Source: an uncultured Aquimarina sp.
GTDB lineage: Bacteria; Bacteroidota; Bacteroidia; Flavobacteriales; Flavobacteriaceae
Length of the DNA stretch: 64,000 nucleotides
Assembly: GCA_947493035.1 (NCBI GenBank)
Contig: CANLOW010000003.1
Span: 409,193 to 473,192, forward strand
Direction: 5' to 3'
In this document: positions 49,775-60,273 of the stretch, piece after piece
Layout of the letters: every line of letters starts with the position of its first letter
How positions within the stretch are numbered: position 1 is the stretch's first letter
Program-made: the position numbers and the translations under genes
The notes under the pieces: generated by a model
Told to the model about the DNA's origin: nothing
What the model saw: the letters and a program-made list of their open reading frames with translations, nothing else
Database searches by the model: none

Positions 49775-51091
49775 TTGAAGAAACTAGCACTACACTGGCA
49801 AATACTTATCGGAATGCTCTTAGGGGTATTATTTGGCTATACGATGACTCTAACTCCCTGGGGTAAAGAATTCACAAAAGACTGGATTGCCCCAATTGGT
49901 ACTATTTTCATCAATCTATTAAAACTGATCGCTGTACCCCTTATTCTAGCCTCTTTAATTAAAGGAATTTCTGACCTTAAAGACATCTCAAAATTCAAAC
50001 GTATTGGAGGTAGAACTATTTTAATATATATAACTACCACCATTATTGCCATCATTATAGGACTAACATTGGTTAATGTTTTACAACCTGGCGCTAATAT
50101 AACGGAAGCTACCGTCGAAAAATTAACCGAAACATATGCTTCTAATTCTAAAATTAGTGCTCGAATTTCGGAAGCCAGTAAACAACAACGACAAGGCCCC
50201 TTACAGTTTTTAGTAGACATGGTACCTCAAAATGTGGTGGCTGCTATGTCAAACAATAAGCTAATGTTGCAAGTAATATTCTTTGCTATTTTTATGGGAA
50301 TCGCTATGCTTTTAGTTCCTGAAAAAGAAAGTAAAACCTTAAAACAGTTTTTTGACAGCCTTAATAGTGTTGTATTAAAAATGGTTGACTTAATTATGCT
50401 AGCAGCACCATTTGCTGTATTTGCACTACTTGCTAATGTTATCGTTACGGCAGATGACCCTGATATTCTATTAGCATTATTACGATATGCTGGTACAGTA
50501 ATACTAGGGTTAGTATTGATGGTTTTAGTTTATATTTCAGCAATTTCTTTATATACCAAAAAATCTCCTATTTGGTTTTTAAAACAATTAAGCCCTGCTC
50601 AATTATTAGCTTTCTCGACAAGCTCTAGTGCCGCTACCCTTCCTGTAACTATGGAACGTGTAGAAGAACATATTGGAGTCGATCAAGAAGTTTCTAGTTT
50701 TGTACTACCTGTCGGCGCTACCATAAACATGGATGGAACCAGTCTATACCAAGCCGTAGCTGCTGTTTTCATTATGCAAGTTCTATGGCCTGAAGGGCTT
50801 ACTTTTTCTAATCAGCTAAATATTATTTTGACTGCCTTACTTGCTTCTATTGGTTCGGCTGCTGTACCTGGGGCTGGTATGGTAATGTTAGTTATCGTTT
50901 TGGAAAGTGTTGGGTTTCCTTCCGAACGCTTAGCGGTAGGTTTAGCCTTAATCTTTGCCATTGACCGACCGTTAGACATGCTTCGCACTACTATTAATGT
51001 TACTGGTGACGCTACAGTAGCAACATTAGTCGCTAAAAGTGTTGGCAAACTTGGAAAACCAAATGTTAAAGATTGGGATGATCATCTATAA
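49775..51091 (+). CDS. Dicarboxylate/amino acid:cation symporter (DAACS)
   Basis: FSTSSSAATLPVTMERVEEHIGVDQEVSSFVLPVGATINMDGTSLYQAVAAVFI; AVGLALIFAIDRPLDMLRTTINVTGD. Confidence 0.95.
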   Translation: MKKLALHWQILIGMLLGVLFGYTMTLTPWGKEFTKDWIAPIGTIFINLLKLIAVPLILASLIKGISDLKDISKFKRIGGRTILIYITTTIIAIIIGLTLVNVLQPGANITEATVEKLTETYASNSKISARISEASKQQRQGPLQFLVDMVPQNVVAAMSNNKLMLQVIFFAIFMGIAMLLVPEKESKTLKQFFDSLNSVVLKMVDLIMLAAPFAVFALLANVIVTADDPDILLALLRYAGTVILGLVLMVLVYISAISLYTKKSPIWFLKQLSPAQLLAFSTSSSAATLPVTMERVEEHIGVDQEVSSFVLPVGATINMDGTSLYQAVAAVFIMQVLWPEGLTFSNQLNIILTALLASIGSAAVPGAGMVMLVIVLESVGFPSERLAVGLALIFAIDRPLDMLRTTINVTGDATVATLVAKSVGKLGKPNVKDWDDHL

Positions 51092-51104
51092 TTAATGTGC
51101 CTAT

Positions 51105-51842
51105 ATGGAAACATCATACAATCAAAATTATAGATTATCCAATCCTACTGAAACAGCCATTTTCAATAGAACAAAAAAAGTGTACTACTCATTGTATCGT
51201 GAGGCTTTTATTGTTTTTATAAGTATGGCTTTAATTATCTTGCCTTTATGTTTTATTGCCTTTCGCAAAAACTTTTTCGCAGGCTCATTAATGCTTTTTC
51301 TTTTAATAGTCACTATTTCCTTTAGCATATTAATAGGTCGAATTCTCAAAAAAAATGCAGCAGAGAAATCTTATAAAATATATGCTGATAAAGGTGAATG
51401 GATTTACCAATTAGAAGGGCATGGTAAAACAGCACAATACGTATCCAGAATAAATGGATATAAAACAGCAATGATTTTATCGCAATTTCATGAAACACCT
51501 ACCATCAAAAAGTCAGAATATATAGAATATGAATACGTTACTATATTCGACCCTCCTCCCACATTTGGTTATGGAAGATTCTTTGTATCTATTGGCGATC
51601 ACAAACTAACGGAAAGACATAAAGAAGTTTTTTTTAAAACAACCCCAACAAGCATTATTTCTATTATACTAAGTGCTGCTTTTGTAGTATCATTAATTTT
51701 TAATGTTGGAATTAAATTTGAATCTATTGAAGTAATCGGTGTTAGCATTTTTACTTTGTATTTCTTTTATAGAACTGTTAGAGGGTTTGTCAACAATAAA
51801 ACATTAGGTAAAACCATTACTAAGAAAAAATTTGACAACTAA
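51105..51842 (+). CDS. Membrane protein of unknown function
   Basis: Several TM segments; overlaps next ORF start by 1 bp. Confidence 0.6.
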   Translation: METSYNQNYRLSNPTETAIFNRTKKVYYSLYREAFIVFISMALIILPLCFIAFRKNFFAGSLMLFLLIVTISFSILIGRILKKNAAEKSYKIYADKGEWIYQLEGHGKTAQYVSRINGYKTAMILSQFHETPTIKKSEYIEYEYVTIFDPPPTFGYGRFFVSIGDHKLTERHKEVFFKTTPTSIISIILSAAFVVSLIFNVGIKFESIEVIGVSIFTLYFFYRTVRGFVNNKTLGKTITKKKFDN

Positions 51843-52546
51843 TGTCTTTAAAAACATATTTCAACTGGAGTTCCGGTAAAGATGCTTCATTGGCTTTATT
51901 TTACCTTTTACAAAATAATGCCTTTTCTATAGAGAAATTACTCACAACTGTAAATGGTCATTTTAACAGAGTTTCAATGCACGGCTTGAGGAAAGAATTA
52001 TTGATAGAACAGGCAAATGCTATAGGAATTCCTCTTAAAGTCATTGAACTTCCTAAGGAACCCTCTATGGAGGAATACAATAAGTTAATGAATCAAGTTA
52101 TTGTTGATTTAACCTCAGAAGGTTATTCAAATTGTGCTTTTGGGGATATTTTCTTAGAAGATTTAAGAATTTATAGAGAAAAACAATTGCAGATACATAA
52201 CATCAAATGCCATTTCCCTTTATGGAAAAAGGACACGAAAGTTATTATTTCTGAATTTATTCGTTTAGGATTCAAAGCCATTGTCGTTTGTACAAAAGCT
52301 AATTTACTGGATGAATCTTTTGTTGGCAGGGAAATCGATGATAATTTCATCAACGATTTACCTGAAAACGTTGACCCTTGTGGAGAAAATGGAGAATTTC
52401 ATACGTTTTGTTACGATGGACCTATTTTTCAACATCCTATAAAATTCACCATTGGAGAAAAAGTATATCGTGAATACAATAACCCTGACAAAGACGCTAA
52501 CAAAGCTGCTTTAGGCTTCTGGTTTTGTGATTTATTACCTCTGTAA
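51842..52546 (+). CDS. Diphthine--ammonia ligase-like ATP pyrophosphatase (DUF71/ATP_bind_4)
   Basis: FNWSSGKDASLALFYLLQ PP-loop; GAFGDIFLEDLR-like CAFGDIFLEDLRIYREKQL; NVDPCGENGEFHTFCYDGP. Confidence 0.93.
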   Translation: MSLKTYFNWSSGKDASLALFYLLQNNAFSIEKLLTTVNGHFNRVSMHGLRKELLIEQANAIGIPLKVIELPKEPSMEEYNKLMNQVIVDLTSEGYSNCAFGDIFLEDLRIYREKQLQIHNIKCHFPLWKKDTKVIISEFIRLGFKAIVVCTKANLLDESFVGREIDDNFINDLPENVDPCGENGEFHTFCYDGPIFQHPIKFTIGEKVYREYNNPDKDANKAALGFWFCDLLPL

Positions 52547-52562
52547 GTTCTTCTTCTCGTTT

Positions 52563-54293
52563 TTATTTAAAGTCAAAATTGTAACGAACGCCAATTAATC
52601 CCTGAGCTGTTTGCACATTATAATTTAGCCAACGTTCATAAGGTTGATTGGTAATATTTTTCCCTTTCACAAAAGCAGACCATTGTTTATTTATCTGATA
52701 ATCGAGCTGAACGTTCAAATCAACATAACTATCTAGTGTTTGCGAACTCTGCGTGATGGTATCAAATGCTTCTCGCTCACCAGTAAAAAACAACTTACTA
52801 CTTGCTTTCCATTGAGGAGTAAAAACATAATATCCTTTTAAGGCTCCTTGCAATTCTGGCAAATACCAAGCCTCTTGCTGTCCAGATACCGAATAGTTAG
52901 AATAATCTACTTCTAAAGCAATACCATATTTTTTATCAATATCAAATTGAAGTGCTCCATGAAAAGTTGTTGTTTTCAAATCTCCATAGTCATACAAAAA
53001 AGCATTTCCATACTCATACCCTTTTTGACTCGTTGTAACTCCTGTTAAATTTGCATTTGGCACAAAAAAAGCAAAATCCTCCTCATTTTTAGCATTTACA
53101 TAAAACTCGAAACCTAATGCATTTAATAAACTGCCATTTATTCCCGCTTTAGCATCATAAACCCTACTCGTCGGAGAAGTTGCTAATGCCGGTGCTACAA
53201 AAACATTTTGCTCACTTGCTGATCTATAGCTGTTTTGATCTAAACCACCTGTAACACTTGCAAACATATTGAAGTCATATTTAAACAACTTGTAGGTTGC
53301 CAAAAAGTTAGGATACACATACAACTTGCTATCGTCTTTCAATTTGTCACTCCCAAAAAAAGCTCCCAAACCTGCTTCTATATCTACACCTGCAAGGTTT
53401 AATCTTATTTTAGGTGATACTCCTCCAATAAAAACACTTTGTTCAATATCCTGAAGATCTGTTTTAAAAGTATTCTGTAAAAACTCTATCCGAACCGGAA
53501 CTTGAATTTCATAATCCTGTCTTCTAGGCTTTGATATAAACACAGGGTTTATTAAAATGTGGTTTTCGGTACTTTCAAAATCATCACGAAAATGACGTAA
53601 TAAAAGCTTACCACCTTCAACATATTCTGAATCTAAAAGTAAATTCCCTTTAAAATTAGCATCAATAAAACTATGTGATGGATCTATCTGATTAATTTGA
53701 TCTTGTGTCAGATTATTCCCTTCTGCTAAACCATACCAATTATACAATTGATGTTTTACCTCTAGTTGTCCATTAAATTGTTTATGTTTTTCAAAACGAT
53801 CAAATCCTAACTTTAATGAAGTATCAAAGAAAGCATCATCTAATCTTACCTCATCAATACCTCCTTGACTAGATTGATGATTCAAGTGTGCTGTAAATTG
53901 ACTTTTTTTATCTGTTGGTACTACTATAAAAGCTTCGGCTTCTACATTGGTAAAGTTACCAGCTCCCAATCTTGCATAATTAGCCGTTCCTCTTTCTTGT
54001 TCAGACTTTTTAACTTCAATAGCTTTGGCTTTTTTGGGGACAAATGTACTTGCTACTGGAACTGAATGTATACGATAATTGGTCTTTTGCTTAGCTTCTT
54101 TATTAGGATCTTCAAAACTTGGTGAGCCTTCTATTTTGAAAGCATCATTAATTGTAGGGTTGTAAGACTTTACAATAATTACACTTTCAGCTTTCAAAGT
54201 ATCGTTAACAATATTACGCTCTTGAGACCACCCCAATAGAGTAACAAAAAAACTAAAAAAAATGATATATCTAGATGATGGTATTAACTTCAT
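52563..54293 (-). CDS. TonB-dependent receptor-like beta-barrel protein lacking a recognisable plug
   Basis: Signal peptide; C-terminal KQWSAFVKGKNITNQPYERWLNYNVQTAQGLIGVRYNFDFK; no plug signature in the first 150 aa. Confidence 0.7.
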   Translation of the reverse strand: MKLIPSSRYIIFFSFFVTLLGWSQERNIVNDTLKAESVIIVKSYNPTINDAFKIEGSPSFEDPNKEAKQKTNYRIHSVPVASTFVPKKAKAIEVKKSEQERGTANYARLGAGNFTNVEAEAFIVVPTDKKSQFTAHLNHQSSQGGIDEVRLDDAFFDTSLKLGFDRFEKHKQFNGQLEVKHQLYNWYGLAEGNNLTQDQINQIDPSHSFIDANFKGNLLLDSEYVEGGKLLLRHFRDDFESTENHILINPVFISKPRRQDYEIQVPVRIEFLQNTFKTDLQDIEQSVFIGGVSPKIRLNLAGVDIEAGLGAFFGSDKLKDDSKLYVYPNFLATYKLFKYDFNMFASVTGGLDQNSYRSASEQNVFVAPALATSPTSRVYDAKAGINGSLLNALGFEFYVNAKNEEDFAFFVPNANLTGVTTSQKGYEYGNAFLYDYGDLKTTTFHGALQFDIDKKYGIALEVDYSNYSVSGQQEAWYLPELQGALKGYYVFTPQWKASSKLFFTGEREAFDTITQSSQTLDSYVDLNVQLDYQINKQWSAFVKGKNITNQPYERWLNYNVQTAQGLIGVRYNFDFK

Positions 54294-54300
54294 TCGACTA

Positions 54301-57300
54301 TTATTGTGCTTTGATAGATGAATTTACTTTTGCTTCCTTTTCTTTTATCTCTTGCAATAAAGTACTCGCTTCTTGTACAACATTGGGGAAGTCCTTAAAA
54401 TTTGTAGTTACTGATTCTAAAATATAAGTCGCTTGATACACATCGTTCAACCCATAAAAATTTTGAGCCATAACTACTAGACCTTTTGCTCCATAAGTCC
54501 TGTAAGCAGAAAAATCTTTTGCTAATTGTTGCACTAATACATTAGATGCTTCATAATGCTTAGCTTCATTTTCAAATAATGCTAAATGATACACCGCTTC
54601 AGCCCCTATTTTACCTTGCGATGATTTCGCTACTTCTTTATAAGCGTTCTTTGCAACATCCTTTTTACCTGTTATTAAAGATGCTCTAGCCTCATATATT
54701 TTAGCATCTCGCTTTACCTCTGCATTAACATTTGGTCTTGACAACACCTTATTTACATATTGTAATGTTTTAGAATAATCTTCTTTCTCATAGAAGCTTT
54801 TCATCAAATTCATTTCAGCAAAACGCTTATTCTCATCAAAATCTGCTTCTACTTCCAACCTTTTCAAATAAGGAATAGCAGCTTGATAATCATTTTTCTT
54901 TAGATAAATTTCTGCTAATGTAGACATCGAGGTTTCTGAAAATTCACTTTTAGGAGCATCTGCTACATAAGCATAATGAGAAATTGCTTTTTCTCCTTGT
55001 TGTGTTTTGTAGTAACTCTGTGCTAAATAAAAATGACTTTGAAGACTACTTAAGCCTTGAGGGAATTGTTTTAAATATTTTTCGAAACCAGTAATTGCAT
55101 CTCTTAACTGATTATTAAGATAAGGCTTCTCGGCAGCAGCATAAGTCGTTATATCTAACTCTTCATTCGTTATTTCTACAAAATCTAAAGTATTAACCCA
55201 AGTAGCATATTCATCTGGTTTTCCCATGTCGATATAGACCAATCTAGCTGACTGTACTGCTTGTAAAGCTTCAGCAGTTTTTGGGAACTGAGCTACTACT
55301 TTCTTAAAACGATCAATCGCCTTATCATTTTCGTCTTGATTATAATAAATCAAACCTTCTTTCAAAATACTTTTAGATACTAATGGGCTCTTAGGCAATT
55401 CAGTTTGAATTTTTTTATAATTAGCAATGCCTTTTACAGTATTACCTTCAGCGATATAAACATTTGCAAGTGCATAATACACATCATCTAAATAAGTAGA
55501 AGCCCTATACTTTGTGACAAAAGATTCTAACCCTTCAATTTTCTCGTCATTTCTTCTTATGAACCCATAACATAGAGATTTTTGATACAATGCATATGGA
55601 GCCCCTTTAGGAAATTGTTTAATTACATTATTATAAACATCTAATGCTTTCCAATAATCTGCATTTACAAAGTAACTATCTCCCAATCTAACCGTAGCAT
55701 CATTTACGTAAGACGAATTTTCATTAGTACTTAGAAATAATTTAAAATGCTCTATGGCATTTCCGTAGTCTTTCAATTTAAAATAGCTGTACCCTAAATG
55801 GTATTCTTTCAATTTTAAACGTTTCCACTTGTACGGTAAGGTAATTCCTTGAAAAGCATCAGCAGCAATCTCATACTTACCTATTCGGTAATTACTTTCT
55901 CCTAGCCAGTAGTATGCACGTTTTGTGATCTCATCATCCCCATTAATACCTGTAGCTTTTCCTAACAAAAAATTAGCATCTTCATACTTTCCTTGATCAA
56001 AGAGCTCTTGCCCTCTAAACAAAAGTACTTTCTGATAAATTGGTTGATTTTTAGCTAACTGTATTGGGTCACTTTCTAACTGTTCTAATGCTTCTTTATA
56101 GTTTTTTGAACTTAAATACGAATCTACTAGTAATTCGGACATTTCTACACTATGAATTGAATTAGGATAAGCATTCAAGAAGTATTTCAATACTGAAGAA
56201 ACAGGTTCAAATGAATTCCCTAATTCATAACTTAATTTAGCATAATTGTAATAAGCATCTTCTTTAATTTCAAGTTCAAACTGCATTTCAGAAGCATTTT
56301 TAAATGCAGCAAAGGCTTCTTGCTTTTTATTCAACTTTAGATAAGTATCCCCTAAATGATAATATGCATTTTGTGCTACTTTATCCTTTCCTGCAACGAT
56401 CTTATTGAATTGTGTTAATGCTTTTTCGTAATCTTTTTCTTTGTAATAGGAATATCCTAATAAATAATAATCAGTGTTACTCCATTTTCCTTTATTTCCT
56501 TTATAATCTTCTAAATAAGGAATAGCCTTCTTATATTTTTTTTGATTGAAATAACTCTCTCCTATAATTTTATTAAGCTGAGATTTCTCCTTTGAGTCAG
56601 CTTTTGGCAATTGCTTTTCCGCATTTTCTATGGCTTTTTGAAATTTCCCTTTTTTAAAATTTCGATCTGCCTTGTAATATGCCAATCCCTTATCTGTCGA
56701 AAGACTATCAGATACTTCTTCAAAAAATTTATCGGCAGTGTCATAATCATCATTTTGATAAGCTATATATCCTAAGTAGTATTTTGCTTGCTCCCCGTAA
56801 TTTTTAGAATCTTTGGCTAAATCAAAATATTTCTTAGCTTCTTTAAAACGCTCTACTTTATAAAAACTATATGCTTTATTAAAATTAAACTGTTCTCCTT
56901 CTAATTTAGTTAATCGAACTTCATCTACTTTATCATACCATTTTCTTGCTCTAGCATAATTTCCTATCGAATAAAAATAATTTCCTACATCGAAAAAAGC
57001 ATTGTTACGCTTAGGGTGAGAAGGATGCTTTTCTACAAAATGTAACATTTTCTTTTCAGCTCCTTTTTGTTTTAAGCGTATAGCACATTGAGCATCATAA
57101 TATTTTATATAACTTTTCTTCGTGAAATCGAGATCAGAGACCTCTATATCATTGAATATTTTTTGTGAAGCTTCAAATTGTTTTCCAACATAAAGCCTCA
57201 ATGCTTTTTGAAATTTTTTATCTTGATCGAAATCTACATTGGAAACTTGCGAAAAAACCCCTGAAATAGAAGTGATTGTAATTATAATATATAAATAGAT

Positions 57301-57309
57301 ACTCTTCAT
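54301..57309 (-). CDS. Large tetratricopeptide-repeat protein
   Basis: Signal peptide and many TPR-like repeats (YYLGYSYYKEKDYEKALTQFNKIV, AYYHLGDTYLKLNKKQEAFAAFKNA). Confidence 0.9.
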   Translation of the reverse strand: MKSIYLYIIITITSISGVFSQVSNVDFDQDKKFQKALRLYVGKQFEASQKIFNDIEVSDLDFTKKSYIKYYDAQCAIRLKQKGAEKKMLHFVEKHPSHPKRNNAFFDVGNYFYSIGNYARARKWYDKVDEVRLTKLEGEQFNFNKAYSFYKVERFKEAKKYFDLAKDSKNYGEQAKYYLGYIAYQNDDYDTADKFFEEVSDSLSTDKGLAYYKADRNFKKGKFQKAIENAEKQLPKADSKEKSQLNKIIGESYFNQKKYKKAIPYLEDYKGNKGKWSNTDYYLLGYSYYKEKDYEKALTQFNKIVAGKDKVAQNAYYHLGDTYLKLNKKQEAFAAFKNASEMQFELEIKEDAYYNYAKLSYELGNSFEPVSSVLKYFLNAYPNSIHSVEMSELLVDSYLSSKNYKEALEQLESDPIQLAKNQPIYQKVLLFRGQELFDQGKYEDANFLLGKATGINGDDEITKRAYYWLGESNYRIGKYEIAADAFQGITLPYKWKRLKLKEYHLGYSYFKLKDYGNAIEHFKLFLSTNENSSYVNDATVRLGDSYFVNADYWKALDVYNNVIKQFPKGAPYALYQKSLCYGFIRRNDEKIEGLESFVTKYRASTYLDDVYYALANVYIAEGNTVKGIANYKKIQTELPKSPLVSKSILKEGLIYYNQDENDKAIDRFKKVVAQFPKTAEALQAVQSARLVYIDMGKPDEYATWVNTLDFVEITNEELDITTYAAAEKPYLNNQLRDAITGFEKYLKQFPQGLSSLQSHFYLAQSYYKTQQGEKAISHYAYVADAPKSEFSETSMSTLAEIYLKKNDYQAAIPYLKRLEVEADFDENKRFAEMNLMKSFYEKEDYSKTLQYVNKVLSRPNVNAEVKRDAKIYEARASLITGKKDVAKNAYKEVAKSSQGKIGAEAVYHLALFENEAKHYEASNVLVQQLAKDFSAYRTYGAKGLVVMAQNFYGLNDVYQATYILESVTTNFKDFPNVVQEASTLLQEIKEKEAKVNSSIKAQ

Positions 57310-57438
57310 TAATACTAAACTTGGACTTCAAATGTTAAAAATACTATATTAATAACGTAAAAAAGAAAGCTTTAATACAACAAATAAAGTTTCGAATAGA
57401 AATATTATAGTTTTTACTTTTACCTAAAATTCATTTTC

Positions 57439-58122
57439 ATGAGCCAAACGGTTTTACAACTTCAAAATGCGACAATATCTCAACGTGAAACAGATATCTT
57501 AAATGATATCTCACTTACTGTAAATAAAGGAGAGTTTGTATACTTAATTGGGAAAACAGGTTCAGGTAAAAGTAGTTTCCTAAAAACACTTTATGCCGAT
57601 CTTCCCCTTGAAAAAGGAAATGGAACTATTGTAAATATTGACCTGAATGGTTTAAAAGAAAAAGAGATTCCTTTTTTAAGAAGAAAACTAGGAATTGTTT
57701 TTCAAGATTTTAAACTATTGAATGATCGTACGATATATAACAATTTGCTATTTGTTTTAAAAGCTACAGGTTGGAAGGACGCAAATGAAATCAAAGAAAA
57801 AATAGACGAAGTACTGACTAAAGTCGGAATGATTTCTAAAAAAGAAAAATACCCTTATCAGCTTTCTGGGGGAGAACAACAACGTATCGCCATTGCTAGA
57901 GCATTATTAAATGATCCCGAATTAATACTTGCTGACGAGCCAACAGGTAATCTAGACCCTCAAACTTCTTTAGAGGTAATGGCTTTATTAAAAGAGATAA
58001 ATGCGCAAGGAAATACAATCCTTATGGCGACTCATGATTACGCTTTATTATTGAAGTACCCTTCGAAAACATTAAAATGCGATCAAGGAAAAATATTTGA
58101 AGTAGTACAACGAAAAAAGTAA
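57439..58122 (+). CDS. ftsE: Cell division ATP-binding protein FtsE-like
   Basis: [67 protein letters not shown]-like. Confidence 0.85.
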   Translation: MSQTVLQLQNATISQRETDILNDISLTVNKGEFVYLIGKTGSGKSSFLKTLYADLPLEKGNGTIVNIDLNGLKEKEIPFLRRKLGIVFQDFKLLNDRTIYNNLLFVLKATGWKDANEIKEKIDEVLTKVGMISKKEKYPYQLSGGEQQRIAIARALLNDPELILADEPTGNLDPQTSLEVMALLKEINAQGNTILMATHDYALLLKYPSKTLKCDQGKIFEVVQRKK

Positions 58123-59001
58123 TTAATACTTCGTCGAAGTCGTTTTATAAAAAGGACTTAATAATAATAAAGGTATTATAGTATAAATCGTTTGGAAGAA
58201 ACCTATATGCATTACCCACATGATACCGGTGTGCAATAATATAAGTATGATTCCTGCAATTGGGTGAGCTTTTGCTCGAAAGAAGAAAAATATCGGAGTC
58301 AATTCTATCAAAACACCCATCCATAAAAAACCAAAACCTAATGGTTCATGTTGCACAAAATACTCGGCTATTGGAGTTATTTCTTTATGTCTAAATTCAA
58401 ATAACAAATGATTTGTCATACTTGACATATCAAAAATGCTTATTTCACCAGAAATTGCTTGTTTAATTCCACGAGCAACTTTCCAAAAGCCTGTTAAAAA
58501 ATATAAAGACAATTGTGCGAAAATAGCACTAGCAAACCATAACTGATTTTGATTTACCCCTTCTTTTTTGAAATCAAAAAATATAAAAAAGAAACTAGGA
58601 ATCAATAATCCATGATAACTGTGATTAATCTTCCCATTTGAGTTTAAAAGAGCTATTAAAAAAAATAAACAACCAAATACACCAATCCTTAACCAGCGCT
58701 TATGGTAAGAAAACAATACCGTAAAAAGTAATATAAATAATACTATTATACATAAGGGAATGATTGGGAAATCAGGAAAATAATTCACCCATTTTACTGG
58801 CCACAATGGAAGAGCCAACGATTCTTTTACAAAAGGACTAAAGTCAAGTAATAACGAATAAGATAACACTAACAAAAGCACGTAAAACGTGCGCATTGAA
58901 AAAACGATAGCAGTGTTGGTTTTTTCTAAATCTAAATTGTCGAATAAACGATTTTTTCGAAAAGCATATTTCCAAAAAAAATGATCTCTTAGATTATTCA
59001 T
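58123..59001 (-). CDS. Multi-TM protein, HTTM/DoxX-like
   Basis: Many TM helices; GFWKVARGIKQAISGEISIFDMSSMTNHLLFEFRHKEITPIAEYFVQHEPLGFGFLWMGVLIELTPIFFFF. Confidence 0.55.
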   Translation of the reverse strand: MNNLRDHFFWKYAFRKNRLFDNLDLEKTNTAIVFSMRTFYVLLLVLSYSLLLDFSPFVKESLALPLWPVKWVNYFPDFPIIPLCIIVLFILLFTVLFSYHKRWLRIGVFGCLFFLIALLNSNGKINHSYHGLLIPSFFFIFFDFKKEGVNQNQLWFASAIFAQLSLYFLTGFWKVARGIKQAISGEISIFDMSSMTNHLLFEFRHKEITPIAEYFVQHEPLGFGFLWMGVLIELTPIFFFFRAKAHPIAGIILILLHTGIMWVMHIGFFQTIYTIIPLLLLSPFYKTTSTKY

Positions 59002-59410
59002 TGGTATAACTTTTAAAAAAATGATTATTGATTTCTCCTAGTATTTCAACTTTGTCTTTTGATATCTTCTTTATTAAAACCATTTGGTTTGATGGTATAT
59101 GCTTTAGAAGTTGAAATAAATACTCAGATTCTTTCTCTGTACCGATGTGTCTAACAAAACCATCCAACATATTATAGAATACAACCCTTGATACCTTTTT
59201 TTCAATAGTTGTGAATAATCGATATTCATTTTGATTTTTGTCGACTATAAATACATCATTCTTACTGATATCTTGTGGAACTTCAGAATACAATCCCCAA
59301 TGAAAAAACGGAAAAACCTCTCCTTTAATAGTCACCTTAGGACCAACAATAGCAATCATTACATATACTAAAGGAACTAACCAAACCGCATTAACAGCTA
59401 ACTTTTTCAT
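58994..59410 (-). CDS. Small membrane-anchored hypothetical protein
   Basis: N-terminal TM segment; overlaps both neighbours by a few bp. Confidence 0.6.
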   Translation of the reverse strand: MKKLAVNAVWLVPLVYVMIAIVGPKVTIKGEVFPFFHWGLYSEVPQDISKNDVFIVDKNQNEYRLFTTIEKKVSRVVFYNMLDGFVRHIGTEKESEYLFQLLKHIPSNQMVLIKKISKDKVEILGEINNHFFKSYTNE

Positions 59411-60222
59411 TTCTTTTTATACACATGCGGATTGTCTATGATCCCTTTTTTAAAAAACTTTCTTGCCTGATTTCTTAAAAAAGCATCTGCTTGTAATACT
59501 CTATCTTTTAACTTTTCCTCTGGCCTTCCTCTAAAAGTCGTCACATGAAATTTAGAATTATCTAGCCATGGTGTTTTAGAAAAATAGTAATTAGAAACAC
59601 AACACCTTGTTTTAGGCACATTCACTTTACTAACAGAGTGCCAAGAATGATTATGTGTTGCCATCATCACCAATCTATTAAATTTAGAGACTATGGTGAT
59701 ATGTTCTCCTTTAGGACCTTCAGGCCACAATTCTAAATTCCCTCCATTCTCTAGCTTCCAATCAGGACTCACGTAATATAATAGGTTTAAAACCCTCCAT
59801 TGCTTTCGCTCTTTATCATGAGAATTATCTAAGTGCGGATTTAAAAAATGCCCTTCACTCATCATCGATAGTCCCCCAGCATATAAGTTACTATCTGGCT
59901 GAAACCCTTTACTTCTACATATATCTTCTATAAAAGATACCACTTCCTCATCTTGAAAGGCATATATCACTTCTTCTAACAAAGGATTATAAATATCCAT
60001 TTGAACAGCAATATGCTTATATTCTTTCAAGCTTTTCTTTAAAACTGTTTCCGAATGACTTGGGTAAACACTGTATACTTGTGTTGCAAGATCTTCAGGA
60101 AGTAAATCGTCAATAAAAAAGTAACCTATATGAGATTTGCTATCATTAAATTGTTGCTTTAATGTAGCTTGTTCTTTTTTTAAACGTTCTAAGATTAAAC
60201 TAGAAATTTGTTTTCTATTCAA
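59407..60222 (-). CDS. 2OG-Fe(II) oxygenase (prolyl 4-hydroxylase-like)
   Basis: HFLNPHLDNSHDKERKQWRVLNLLYYVSPDWKLENGGNLELWPEGPKG...NHSWHSVSKVNVPKTRCCVSNYYFS; HxD...H and R signature. Confidence 0.85.
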   Translation of the reverse strand: MNRKQISSLILERLKKEQATLKQQFNDSKSHIGYFFIDDLLPEDLATQVYSVYPSHSETVLKKSLKEYKHIAVQMDIYNPLLEEVIYAFQDEEVVSFIEDICRSKGFQPDSNLYAGGLSMMSEGHFLNPHLDNSHDKERKQWRVLNLLYYVSPDWKLENGGNLELWPEGPKGEHITIVSKFNRLVMMATHNHSWHSVSKVNVPKTRCCVSNYYFSKTPWLDNSKFHVTTFRGRPEEKLKDRVLQADAFLRNQARKFFKKGIIDNPHVYKKK

Positions 60223-60273
60223 CAGGAATGTATTTAATTTACGTTAACCTAAATCTATGATCCTAAATTCGTA

